A stretch of DNA of 64,000 nt from NCBI RefSeq assembly GCF_014892575.1, contig NZ_JADBGI010000008.1, positions 124,001-188,000 on the forward strand. The letters run 5' to 3'. Position numbers and translations under genes: made by a program. The notes beneath the pieces are model-generated. The model had not been told where the DNA came from, did not search any database, and saw nothing but the letters and a program-made list of their open reading frames with translations. This document shows, in pieces, positions 40,232 through 48,085 of the stretch (its first letter is position 1; each line of letters starts with the position of its first letter). Source of the DNA: Nocardiopsis coralli (lineage in GTDB: Bacteria; Actinomycetota; Actinomycetes; Streptosporangiales; Streptosporangiaceae).

Positions 40232-40428
40232 TCCGCGAGCCTTGCGAGAAGCTCGGCGTCCTCGCGCGCGATCTCGCCGGCCAGATCGCTCACCTGTTTC
40301 GTCTGCCGTCGGTCCAGGTAGTCGGAGATGGCGGTGACGGCCTCCGAGTTGGTGCTTGTACCGTCCTCGTCGGCTGCTGCCTTGAGGCGTGCATGCACGT
40401 CTTCGGGCAGGCGCAGGTTCATGTTCAT
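40228..40428 (-). CDS. Ribbon-helix-helix antitoxin
   Basis: A 66-residue protein. MNLRLPEDVHARLKAAADEDGTSTNSEAVTAISDYLDRR is a ribbon-helix-helix (Arc/CopG-like) DNA-binding domain. The C-terminal Gln/Glu/Ala-rich helix (SDLAGEIAREDAELLARLAE) should bind and neutralise Doc. Canonical P1 Doc is paired with Phd, so this is an RHH-Doc hybrid combination. It likely represses its own operon at the dyad just upstream. The second ATG (Met3) is equally possible as start. Confidence 0.87.
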   Translation of the reverse strand: MNMNLRLPEDVHARLKAAADEDGTSTNSEAVTAISDYLDRRQTKQVSDLAGEIAREDAELLARLAE

Positions 40429-40435
40429 GGCCCGA

Positions 40436-40456
40436 TGGTACCGATCTTTGATACCA
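40436..40456. promoter_or_regulatory. Probable antitoxin operator
   Basis: TGGTAYC half-sites face each other (TGGTA at 40436-40440 and TACCA at 40452-40456) seven bases upstream of the antitoxin ATG. The A/T-rich flank (TTTGATACCAAAAA) is exceptional in this genome and fits a promoter. A GGCTCGAA-GT-TTCGAGCC palindrome follows at 40471-40488. Confidence 0.6.
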
Positions 40457-40494
40457 AAAAGTGGTGGATCGGCTCGAAGTTTCGAGCCCGCTCT

Positions 40495-40539
40495 GACGAG
40501 GGCCGCGCCCCCTGCGGGGGACGCGGCCCTTCGTCATGG
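40495..40539. repeat. 45-bp direct repeat, copy 2 (terminator hairpin)
   Basis: Identical in all 45 bases to 39786-39830. Here it lies upstream of the antitoxin and 14 bases past the stop codon of the GNAT gene that ends at 40554, for which it can act as terminator. Confidence 0.9.
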
Positions 40540-40553
40540 TCGGCCGGGCAGGA

Positions 40554-41195
40554 TCAGCCGGCGGGGCGGAGCATGCTGTAGGTGGTCGGGGTGCCGGTCT
40601 CGTCCATCACCTTCGTGACCCGGAACCCGTAGCGCTCGTAGAAGTCGAGGTTGTCGGCGTTCATCGTCTCCAGGTGGACGGGCACACCGTCGGCGTCGGC
40701 GCGCTCCAGGCCGGTGCGCATGAGCGCGGAACCCACCCCGGTGCCCTGGGCGACCGGGTCGGCGCCCACGGCCGCGAGGTACCAGTGCGGCTCGAGCGGG
40801 CGCGCGTCGCCCACGCGCGCGAAGAAGCGGGAGACCTCCGGCAGGCGGGACGCACCGATCATCCCCGCCAGGTGCGGCAGGCTGCGCAGCAGGAACGAGG
40901 GACGGGACTCCGCTTCGTGGCCCGGGGCGTCCCACCAACCGGCCCCGCGCACGACCGGCCGCGGCGGCGGTTCCACGAGGTCCTCGACCACGTCGACGAC
41001 GCCGTGCGGAACGTAGGCGAACCCGGCGAAGACCGCGTGGAACCGCAGGGTGCGGGCCCGACGCGTGATGACGTCCGGGAACAGCCACTGGTACAGCGGG
41101 TCGTCCCAGAAGGCGCGGCCGAGGGACCGGGCCACACCGGGCACGTCCTCCATCGTCGCCGAACGTACGGTACGGGCCGGCGCTTCGGGGCTCAT
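40554..41195 (-). CDS. GNAT family N-acetyltransferase
   Basis: A 213-residue GNAT enzyme using acetyl-CoA. VRSATMEDVPGVARSLGRAFWDDPLYQWLFPD is the N-terminal strand-helix. HWYLAAVGADPVAQGTGVGSALMRTGLERADADGVPVHLETMNADNLDFYERYGFRV holds the coenzyme A loop (Q/RxxGxG/A as QGTGVG) and the C-terminal beta-bulge with Tyr. The substrate is unknown. The ATG at 41195 has GAGAGG 8 bases upstream. It is the second gene of a tandem pair with the paralogue at 41309. Confidence 0.9.
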   Translation of the reverse strand: MSPEAPARTVRSATMEDVPGVARSLGRAFWDDPLYQWLFPDVITRRARTLRFHAVFAGFAYVPHGVVDVVEDLVEPPPRPVVRGAGWWDAPGHEAESRPSFLLRSLPHLAGMIGASRLPEVSRFFARVGDARPLEPHWYLAAVGADPVAQGTGVGSALMRTGLERADADGVPVHLETMNADNLDFYERYGFRVTKVMDETGTPTTYSMLRPAG

Positions 41196-41308
41196 GAACG
41201 GCACCTCTCAGGCGTGGGGATCGTGCCCTTCATGGTAGATCAGCCCAGGTCAGCGCCGTGCGGCCGTGGTTTCCGCGCGGTGCGCCGGGACCGGTGCGTC
41301 GTCGCAGC

Positions 41309-41938
41309 TCACCCGCGCCGGAGGAAGTGTGTCGTGCCGTCCTCGAGGTGGTCGACCTCACGGACCACCTCGAAGCCGAAGCGCTCGTAGAACCCGACCG
41401 CCTTGTCGTCCATCGTCTGCGTGAAGACCGGCAGCCCCTGGCCGTCGGCGCGGTCGAGGCCCTCGGAGAGCAGGGCGCCGCCGACACCGGTTCCGGCCAC
41501 GGCGGGGTCCACACCCAGGGCGGCGAGGTAGAGGTGGGGCTCCTGCGGGGCGGCCAGTTTCCACTCCGCGAAGACCCGGACGAACGGGCTGATGCGGCCG
41601 CGTCCCAGCAGCGGGCCCCAGTGCGGCCACAGGCGGGGCGAGACGAGCGGGCCCTCCGGGTTGCTCTCCGGCGGTGCCCACAGGGCCGCGGCCCGGACCA
41701 CGGGTGCGCCGGCGGTGGACCCCACTGACTCGGTGACGCGGGTGTCGCCGTGGGGGACGTAGCCGAAACCCGCGGCCATGGCGTAGAAGCGGCGGATCTT
41801 GGCCATGCGGGTCTGCTCGTCGGGGAACAGCCATCCGAAGAGCGGGTCTCCGTGGGTCGCCCGGCTCAGGACTCGGGCCACCGAACTCACGTCGTCGGTC
41901 GTGGCGGGGCGGGCGGACGCGGGCACGGTGGCGCTCAT
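41309..41938 (-). CDS. GNAT family N-acetyltransferase, tandem paralogue
   Basis: A 209-residue protein clearly paralogous to the preceding one: VARVLSRATHGDPLFGWLFPDEQTRMAKIRRFYAMAAGFGYVPHGD aligns with its counterpart, and LYLAALGVDPAVAGTGVGGALLSEGLDRADGQGLPVFTQTMDDKAVGFYERFGFEV gives the CoA-binding core. GGAAAGG lies before the ATG at 41938. The pair arose by tandem duplication and has diverged to roughly one-half identity by eye. Substrate unknown. Confidence 0.9.
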   Translation of the reverse strand: MSATVPASARPATTDDVSSVARVLSRATHGDPLFGWLFPDEQTRMAKIRRFYAMAAGFGYVPHGDTRVTESVGSTAGAPVVRAAALWAPPESNPEGPLVSPRLWPHWGPLLGRGRISPFVRVFAEWKLAAPQEPHLYLAALGVDPAVAGTGVGGALLSEGLDRADGQGLPVFTQTMDDKAVGFYERFGFEVVREVDHLEDGTTHFLRRG

Positions 41939-42021
41939 ACGGGCCTTTCCGGTTCGGGGGTGGACGCGTTCGGGGGACGCGCCCATCTTAGATCACGAAG
42001 GTGTCACGGAAGGCGCGGGTG

Positions 42022-42750
42022 TCACGACAGGGTCGGGTACTCCGCGTGTCCCGTGCCCTCCGTGCGCAGGATCGGGCCGTCGACGGGCTGGTCGTACACG
42101 TGCGCGCGCACCCAGGCGTGCATGGCGATGGCTGCCGCCGCGCCGGCGTTGATGGAGCGCGTCGACCCGAACTGGGCGATGGAGAGCACCGCCTCGCAGT
42201 CGCGGCGCGCCTCCTCCGACAGCCCAGGCCCCTCCTGCCCGAACACGAGCACGACCGACCGGGGCAGGGGGTGGCTCTCGAGCGGCACGGCGCCCGGAAG
42301 GTTGTCCACGCCCACGAGCGGGATCCCGCGTTCGTGCGCCCACTCGAGCAGGGCCGCGGTGTCGGGGTGGTGGTGCACGTGCTGGTAGCGGTCGGTGACC
42401 ATCGCACCGCGCTTGTTCCAACGCCGGCGGCCGACGATGTGCACACCCGCGCAGTTGAACGCGTTCGCGGTGCGCACCACGGAACCGATGTTGAAGTCGT
42501 GCGACCAGTTCTCCACCGCGATGTGGAAGGGGTGGCGCACCGTGTCGAGGTCGGCCACGATCGCCTCGCGCCGCCAGTACCGGTACCGGTCGACGACGTT
42601 GCGGCGGTCGCCCTGTGCCAGGAGTTCTGGGTCGTAGTGCTCGCCCTCGGGCCAGGGGCCGACCCACGGGCCCACACCGACCTCACGGGCCTCGTCCTCA
42701 CCGTTGGCCGTGGGGATCGGGTCGCTCCCGGGCGCGGGTCGTTCGTTCAT
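42022..42750 (-). CDS. TrmH family RNA 2'-O-methyltransferase (SPOUT)
   Basis: A 242-residue SPOUT methyltransferase. NIGSVVRTANAFNCAGVHIVG (motif 1), LVFGQEGPGLSEEA (motif 2) and SIAQFGSTRSINAGAAAAIAMHAW (motif 3) form the trefoil-knot SAM site. The N-terminal extension (~1-60, HYDPELLAQGDRRNVVDRYRYWRREAIVADLD) probably binds RNA. The target may be a tRNA or rRNA ribose; the family alone does not decide. The ATG at 42750 is preferred over the GTG one codon upstream. Confidence 0.9.
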   Translation of the reverse strand: MNERPAPGSDPIPTANGEDEAREVGVGPWVGPWPEGEHYDPELLAQGDRRNVVDRYRYWRREAIVADLDTVRHPFHIAVENWSHDFNIGSVVRTANAFNCAGVHIVGRRRWNKRGAMVTDRYQHVHHHPDTAALLEWAHERGIPLVGVDNLPGAVPLESHPLPRSVVLVFGQEGPGLSEEARRDCEAVLSIAQFGSTRSINAGAAAAIAMHAWVRAHVYDQPVDGPILRTEGTGHAEYPTLS

Positions 42751-42771
42751 CACATCCAGCTTACGGACAGC

Positions 42772-43161
42772 TCAGAGCCGTACGTCACCGTCGATGTCCC
42801 GGGCCTGCACGACCCGGGCGCGGCCGGAGACGTCGCCGTGGATGGTGTTGGTGACCGACCCGCCGGTTCCGGGCTCCGCGGCGCGGCGGAGTTCGGCCAT
42901 GAGGCGGGCGATCTCGGGGTCCTCCTGCTCGGCGCGGTGCAGGTGGACGGCGACCTTCTCCAGGGCGGCGGTGTCGTCGCTCTCCACACGCGCGTCGTCG
43001 AGCGCCTCCTGCGCCTCGGGGGTCCCGCGGAAGCGCGCGAAGACCCGCTTGCACAACTCCTTGAAGGAGGTGATCGTGTCGTCGGTCGCGGTCTCGCTGA
43101 TCTTCTGGACGGCGCCGGTGGCGAGGGCGGTGACGATGGCGATGCCTGCCGGGTCGGACAC
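42772..43161 (-). CDS. Small protein with helical domain and VVQARDI-type tail
   Basis: A 129-residue protein not assigned to a function. Residues 1-~90 look helical (AIVTALATGAVQKISETATDDTITSFKELCKRVFARFRGTPEAQEALDDA). Residues ~100-129 read TNTIHGDVSGRARVVQARDIDGDVRL, a beta-type motif I associate with actinobacterial signalling and defence proteins, where 'I-x-G-x-V-x-G-x-V-V-Q-A-R-x-I-x-G' joins helper domains to NTPase, kinase or protease effectors. It could therefore be a partner or adaptor protein. GGAGGA precedes the GTG at 43161. Confidence 0.72.
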   Translation of the reverse strand: MSDPAGIAIVTALATGAVQKISETATDDTITSFKELCKRVFARFRGTPEAQEALDDARVESDDTAALEKVAVHLHRAEQEDPEIARLMAELRRAAEPGTGGSVTNTIHGDVSGRARVVQARDIDGDVRL

Positions 43162-43197
43162 GGTCTCCTCCAGGGGGTCGGGGGTTCGGGTCGGGGG

Positions 43198-43596
43198 TCA
43201 GCCCACCCCAGTCTGCCCGGAAAGTGTGGCCCTGTGGCGCCTGCGGGAGATCAGGTGTGCGATCGCCCGCCACCCGAGGAGGGTCACGGCGAGGAACGTG
43301 GCGGTGACCACGACGAAGCTCGTCGGGGCCCCCTCACCCGTGAGCAGGCGCAACACCATGCCGCCCGCGACCGTGATCGCCCAGATGAACACACCCGATG
43401 GCCAGATCCGGACAGGGGTGCGCCAGGCGAGGGTGACGGCCCAGCCGAGGACCAGCCCGCCCAGGAACGGCCAGGCGGTGCCCGCGACCGCGGCGACGGC
43501 CGTCCCGGTCTCGTGGTCGATCTTGCCGACCACGACGAAGACGAGCACACACAGGAGATCGGCCGCGAAGGCGAGCGGCGCCGCATACGAACGCAT
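43198..43596 (-). CDS. DUF3054 family membrane protein
   Basis: A 132-residue protein with four hydrophobic helices: ~6-24 (APLAFAADLLCVLVFVVVG), ~33-56, ~66-86 and ~91-112. The pattern DLLCVLVFVVVGKIDHE followed by WPFLGGLVLGWAVTLAW is that of DUF3054, a small actinobacterial membrane family of unknown function. The first ATG (43596) is preceded by TAGCCT, a -10-like hexamer, so a leaderless mRNA is possible. It lies 36 bases upstream of the small gene at 43161 on the same strand. Confidence 0.82.
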   Translation of the reverse strand: MRSYAAPLAFAADLLCVLVFVVVGKIDHETGTAVAAVAGTAWPFLGGLVLGWAVTLAWRTPVRIWPSGVFIWAITVAGGMVLRLLTGEGAPTSFVVVTATFLAVTLLGWRAIAHLISRRRHRATLSGQTGVG

Positions 43597-44244
43597 ACGC
43601 CCAGGCTAGGACCCCTCCCGCGGAGCCCCGCCCCGGGGTCGGTGTGCTCTGCGAGCCGTTCCCGAAGGGAGGGGGCGGACCGCTCGTGCCCGGGGCCGTC
43701 CGGGCTCTCCGGCTGCGCCGGAGGGCGTACCGACCTGTCCGGAGCGGAACAAGGACGGCATGCGCTGCCGGTGGAGGTTCTGAGGGCTGGGGCCTGGGCC
43801 GGGTGCTGCTGGGCTCCACCCGGTCCGACGTGGACGACACGGCCTCACGGGAACCTTCGGCGAGTGGCTTCGACCTCGCCGCGGGGTCGGCGGGGCTCTG
43901 CCCGGCCCGACACAGGTGGCGGGCATGGGGGACGCTTCCGGCGAGCGGGCTCGGGCCCGGCGGACCCGACGCGGTGGTACGGCCCTCCGGGCCGTGCCCG
44001 AGGGGGTACGGGATGCTCGGGCCGGTGGTGTGGCCGGGGTGGAGGGCAGCGTCCTTCCGGACCGGGCTGCTCCGGCGGGGCCGGTCGGCGCCTGACCGGC
44101 GGAGAGCGCCGACAGCATGCGCGGTCCTTGCCGATCTCCGGGGCGGGTGAGGTGAACCGATCGGGCCGCGGGTACATCCGAGTGTTCGGGCGTCCCACCC
44201 GGCGCTCCGACCATCCGGACCACCTGTGAGAGAACGGCAGCGGC
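43597..44244. other. Non-coding gap upstream of the kinase array
   Basis: About 650 bases without a supportable gene. Several open frames exist on both strands, but they are Arg/Pro/Gly-rich with no domain or codon bias. Direct and inverted GC-rich words (CCGGTCCG, GGCCCGG) recur. The promoter of the kinase array should be here, probably within the last 150 bases, but no clear -10 was found. Confidence 0.4.
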
Positions 44245-46005
44245 ATGACCCCTCCTCCGCATCCCTCGGGAACCCCGCTCCCCGCCGACCCGCCCATGCC
44301 CCCGGGCCTGGCCGCGCCGGAACCCGGGGAGCCGCGGCGGATCGGTGCGTTCCGGGTGGCCGGGCGCCTGGGCGCGGGCGGCATGGGTGTGGTGTACGCG
44401 GCGTTGGACGACGCCGACCGGCGCGTGGCGGTCAAACGTGTGCACCCGCCCTTCGCCGGGGACGAGGAGTTCCGGGCCCGCTTCGCCCGCGAGGTCGCGA
44501 TGGTGCGGCGGGTCCGGGCCGCGTGTGTCCCCGCTTTCGTGGGCGCCGACACCCGCGCCGACGTCCCGTGGCTGGCCACCGAGTACGTTCCGGGCCCGAC
44601 GTTGCGCGAGCACGTGCGCGACCGGGGACCGCTGACGGGGCCCTCGCTGGTCGCGTTCGCGCTCGGGGTGGCCGAGGCCCTCTCGGCGATCCACGCGGTG
44701 GGTGTGGTGCACCGCGACCTGAAGCCGGGCAACGTGATCCTGTCGCCGGCCGGGCCGAAGGTGCTGGACTTCGGGATCGCCCGCGCCGTCGAGGAGACCG
44801 CGCTGACCCGAACGGGCGGGCTCGTGGGCACCCCGGGCTGGATCTCGCCCGAGCAGTACCGGGGGAGCCCGGCGAGCGACCGCTCCGACGTCTTCGCCTG
44901 GGCCGGGCTGGTGTGCTTCGCCGCCCTCGGACGCGGACCGTTCGGCAGCGGGAACACCGACACCCTGGTGGCCCGGGTCCTGGACGATCCGCCGGACCTG
45001 GGCGGCGTCCCCGGCCCGCTCGCGGTGCTCCTGGAACGCGCCCTGGCCAAGGACCCCGACGCACGCCCCGGCGCCGGCGAACTGCTGAGCGCGGCCTCCG
45101 AACTCCTGCCCGAAGGGGCCGGCGTCCGCACCGACGGCGGCGGTGTCGACGCCACGGCCGTGATGCACGGCGCCTGGTCGGCCCCCGACGCGGTCGACGA
45201 CGGAACCGGGGCCTGGGCCGCCCACGCCCCGCCCCGGCGACCGTGGGTCCGCCGCCACGGGAGAGCCCTGTCCATCGGCGCGGGCGCGACGGCGCTCGCC
45301 GTTCTGGTCGGCGGGGGCGCGTTCCTCACCCTGCAGGGCGGCAGCGGCGAGCCCGAACCGCTCCCGCAACCCGGTGAGAACGGGGGCGAGGCGGCCGACA
45401 CCGCCGGGATCCCCGAGGACGTGCCCGAGGAGTACCACGGCCTCTACACCGACGGCACGGTCGAGGTCGCGGCCGACGGCGGGGGAGAGGACGACGGGGA
45501 CGGCGCCACCGTGGTGCACTCCCTGGCCCCGGCCGACGGCGGAGGCGAGGGCCTGGACCAGGTCCGCATCACCTTCGACGAGGTCTCCTACGGCGAGTTC
45601 GGGATGGTCATCGTCGGGGCCACCGCCGAGTACCTGCCGGACTTCGGGGAGTTCACCCTGCACAGCGACGCGTTCGGCGCCCTGGCCACGATCGGGGACG
45701 GGGCCGAGGTGCAGCCCGAGTCCCCGGACAGCCCCGGCGCCCTGGCCCGGCTCGACCCGTCCACACCCTCCGAGACCTTCACCGTCGTGTTCCGCACCAA
45801 CGGCGTCGACCCCTTCAGCGCCGTGCTGTACGCGCCGGAGGAGGTCCGGGACGGGGACGGGCAGTGGCCGGTCGACGCACCCGGCGCGTTCTGCCTGCCC
45901 GAGCCGGACGCCGCCGACCTGACGGTGTTCGAACCGCACGACGGGACCCTGACCGACGGGGTCCCGGCCGACAGTTGCGCCTACGACCCGCAGGGCGGTG
46001 CGTGA
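44245..46005 (+). CDS. Receptor Ser/Thr protein kinase 1 (type A sensor)
   Basis: A 586-residue PknB-like kinase, first of the array. The kinase domain (~33-290) has GRLGAGGMGVVY, Lys64 (RVAVKRVH), HRDLKPGNVIL with Asp158, DFG at 175-177 and GTPGWISPEQY, so it should be active. After a juxtamembrane stretch ending PPRRPWVRRH, one helix (~341-362) leads outside to a ~220-residue type-A domain. Its C-terminus has two Cys residues (AFCLPE and DSCAYD) likely to form a disulfide. No PASTA repeats are present. Type-A sensors occur also in kinases 3 and 5. GAGAGAACGGCAGC precedes the ATG. The ligand is unknown. Confidence 0.93.
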   Translation: MTPPPHPSGTPLPADPPMPPGLAAPEPGEPRRIGAFRVAGRLGAGGMGVVYAALDDADRRVAVKRVHPPFAGDEEFRARFAREVAMVRRVRAACVPAFVGADTRADVPWLATEYVPGPTLREHVRDRGPLTGPSLVAFALGVAEALSAIHAVGVVHRDLKPGNVILSPAGPKVLDFGIARAVEETALTRTGGLVGTPGWISPEQYRGSPASDRSDVFAWAGLVCFAALGRGPFGSGNTDTLVARVLDDPPDLGGVPGPLAVLLERALAKDPDARPGAGELLSAASELLPEGAGVRTDGGGVDATAVMHGAWSAPDAVDDGTGAWAAHAPPRRPWVRRHGRALSIGAGATALAVLVGGGAFLTLQGGSGEPEPLPQPGENGGEAADTAGIPEDVPEEYHGLYTDGTVEVAADGGGEDDGDGATVVHSLAPADGGGEGLDQVRITFDEVSYGEFGMVIVGATAEYLPDFGEFTLHSDAFGALATIGDGAEVQPESPDSPGALARLDPSTPSETFTVVFRTNGVDPFSAVLYAPEEVRDGDGQWPVDAPGAFCLPEPDAADLTVFEPHDGTLTDGVPADSCAYDPQGGA

Positions 46006-46108
46006 CCGACCCCCGCCGCCCCCGACGGTCGGCCCCGCGGCGCTCCGCCCGCGAGTGACGCCCGACGCCCGCCCGACGACCCCCTCCACACACCGAAAGG
46101 CCCCAGCC

Positions 46109-48016
46109 ATGAGCTCCCACAACCCCCCGTTCGCCCGCGACCGCCTGCCCGACGGCGTCAAGGGCCCCGGCCCCGACGACCCCGACCGGATCGGCGCCTA
46201 CGAGGTCGTCGGCCGCATCGGTGCCGGCGGTATGGGCGCGGTCTACGCCGGGCTCACCGCCGAGGGCGCCTGCGCCGCCGTCAAGGTCATCCATCCCCAG
46301 TACGCCACCGACCCCGAGTTCCGGTCCCGTTTCGCCCGTGAGGTCGACCTGGTCTCGCGCGTGCGCGCCACCTGCGCGCCCGGGTTCATGGGCGCGGACG
46401 TGCACGCGTCGACGCCGTGGCTGGCGACCGAGTACGTTCCGGGCCTGACCCTGCGCCAGTACGTGCGCACCCACGGCCCGCTCACCGGCGGGGTGCTGAC
46501 CGCGCTGGCGGCCGGTCTGGCCGAGGCTCTCGTGGCGATCCACGCGGTGGGTGTGGTGCACCGCGACCTCAAGCCGGGCAACGTGATCCTGGCCCCGGAC
46601 GGCCCCAAGGTGCTGGACTTCGGCATCGCCCGCGCCGCCGAGGAGACCGCGCTCACCGCGACCGGCGGCCTCGTCGGGACCCCCGGCTGGGTGGCGCCCG
46701 AGCGCTACCTCGGCCAGGACGCCACCGGGCGCTCCGACATGTTCGCCTGGGGCGGGCTCGTCGCCTTCGCCGCGACCGGGCGCGACCCCTTCGGCCGCGG
46801 GGCGGTTGACGCGGTCACCCACCGTGCCCGCCACGAGGAACCGGATCTGGACGGGGTGCCCGATGACCTCCTCCCGCTGGTCCGCCGGTCCTTGGCCAAG
46901 GAAGAGGCGGAGCGCCCGGCCGCGGAGCAGGCCCTCGCCGAGCTGACCGAGGGGTGGAACGCGACCCGCGTCCAGCCGGTCGTGGCCGAGCAGCCCACCG
47001 AGGTCGTGCCCGCCCTGCTGGCGAGTGAATGGCGGGGCATGTCCGCACCTGCCGCCCGCCGGGTCCGCCGCGGCCCGCACCCGCTCGTGTGGGCCGGCGC
47101 CGCGGTGGTGCTCGTCGCCGCCCTGGTCGCCGGGCTGCTCTACGTGCGCCCCGGACTTCTGCCCGGGGGCGGCGGGGACGAGCCCGAGCCCGGTCCCGGC
47201 GGGGACGGCGGGAACACGGCCGAGGACGACACTCTCGCGGTCGAGTCCGACCCCGAGAACGGGGCAGCCGTCGTGTCGGAGGCGGTCGAGCTCATCGAGT
47301 CCGCCGACAGCGGCGAGGCGGTCCACCAGTTCACGGGTGTGCCGCCGGCCAACTACCACACCACTTACCGCTTCACCTCCGACCCCGAACCGGTGCGCGA
47401 GACCGCTTCCCAACAGGGTCCGACCGACCACGAGCGGTTGGAGGTCGGCGAGGACCCCGACCCGGCGGACTTCCTGTACCGGGTGATCCCCCAGCACGAC
47501 ACCATCGCGGGCGACGCCCAGTGGTTCCGCGACCCGTCACGCGACGAGGGGTACCTGGGCGGCGACAACTTCTACAAGGACTTCGAGACCGTCGCGGAGG
47601 CCGACGACCTCACCTACGAGGGCGAACAGGAGGTGACCAGCGGCGACGAGCCCGAGGTCGAGGGCATGGACATGGACCTGAGCGGCCGCAGCGGCCATTA
47701 CTACACCGGCACCTTCACCGAAGGGCGGGCGATCGACGCCGAGGGTGCCGAGGTCGAGGAGGAGGTCGAGTTCGGCCTGTGGATCGACGACGAGGGGTAC
47801 CCGCTGCGGTACGAGCGGATCATGGAGTCCGGCGGGCCCGACGAGGCGGTGCCGGAGCTCGACATCCCCGCCGACGCCATGGGTGAGCAGGTCTTCTTCG
47901 TGCAGTTCGGTGAGCCCGTGGAGATCGAGGTGCCCGACGAGTCCGAGGTCGGTGAGCCCCCGGAGTCGGGGATCCCGGGCGGGGAGGGAGCGCCGGAGAC
48001 CGAGGAGACGCCCTAG
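46109..48016 (+). CDS. Receptor Ser/Thr protein kinase 2 (type B sensor)
   Basis: A 635-residue kinase. GRIGAGGMGAVY, Lys59, HRDLKPGN (151-158) and DFG (170-172) are intact. The juxtamembrane motif TEVVPALLASEWRG, shared by all type-B members, precedes one helix (~327-347). The outer domain (~350-635) begins with an acidic Gly/Pro linker and contains the type-B landmarks: DPENGAAVVSEAVEL helix, SDPEP, HYYTGT, LWIDDEGYPLRYE and FGEPVEIEVPDESEVG. These resemble LppX/LprAFG-type (LolA-like) lipoproteins, so lipid or hydrophobic ligand sensing is a hypothesis. GAAAGG lies 8 bases before the ATG at 46109. Confidence 0.93.
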   Translation: MSSHNPPFARDRLPDGVKGPGPDDPDRIGAYEVVGRIGAGGMGAVYAGLTAEGACAAVKVIHPQYATDPEFRSRFAREVDLVSRVRATCAPGFMGADVHASTPWLATEYVPGLTLRQYVRTHGPLTGGVLTALAAGLAEALVAIHAVGVVHRDLKPGNVILAPDGPKVLDFGIARAAEETALTATGGLVGTPGWVAPERYLGQDATGRSDMFAWGGLVAFAATGRDPFGRGAVDAVTHRARHEEPDLDGVPDDLLPLVRRSLAKEEAERPAAEQALAELTEGWNATRVQPVVAEQPTEVVPALLASEWRGMSAPAARRVRRGPHPLVWAGAAVVLVAALVAGLLYVRPGLLPGGGGDEPEPGPGGDGGNTAEDDTLAVESDPENGAAVVSEAVELIESADSGEAVHQFTGVPPANYHTTYRFTSDPEPVRETASQQGPTDHERLEVGEDPDPADFLYRVIPQHDTIAGDAQWFRDPSRDEGYLGGDNFYKDFETVAEADDLTYEGEQEVTSGDEPEVEGMDMDLSGRSGHYYTGTFTEGRAIDAEGAEVEEEVEFGLWIDDEGYPLRYERIMESGGPDEAVPELDIPADAMGEQVFFVQFGEPVEIEVPDESEVGEPPESGIPGGEGAPETEETP

Positions 48017-48085
48017 AACCGAACGCCGCACCCACGCGTCCGACAGGACGGACCCCCTGCCCCCGAGTGACCGATCGGTTCCGGA

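Noticed and set aside
43644..44150. 168-codon plus-strand frame before the kinase array
   Set aside because: Gly/Arg/Pro-rich translation, no ribosome site, no domain, and weak third-position bias compared with real genes here.
43606..46161. 851-codon minus-strand frame covering kinase 1 and the upstream gap
   Set aside because: It is antisense to a kinase with all catalytic motifs and its composition is Gly/Arg/Asp-rich without a domain.
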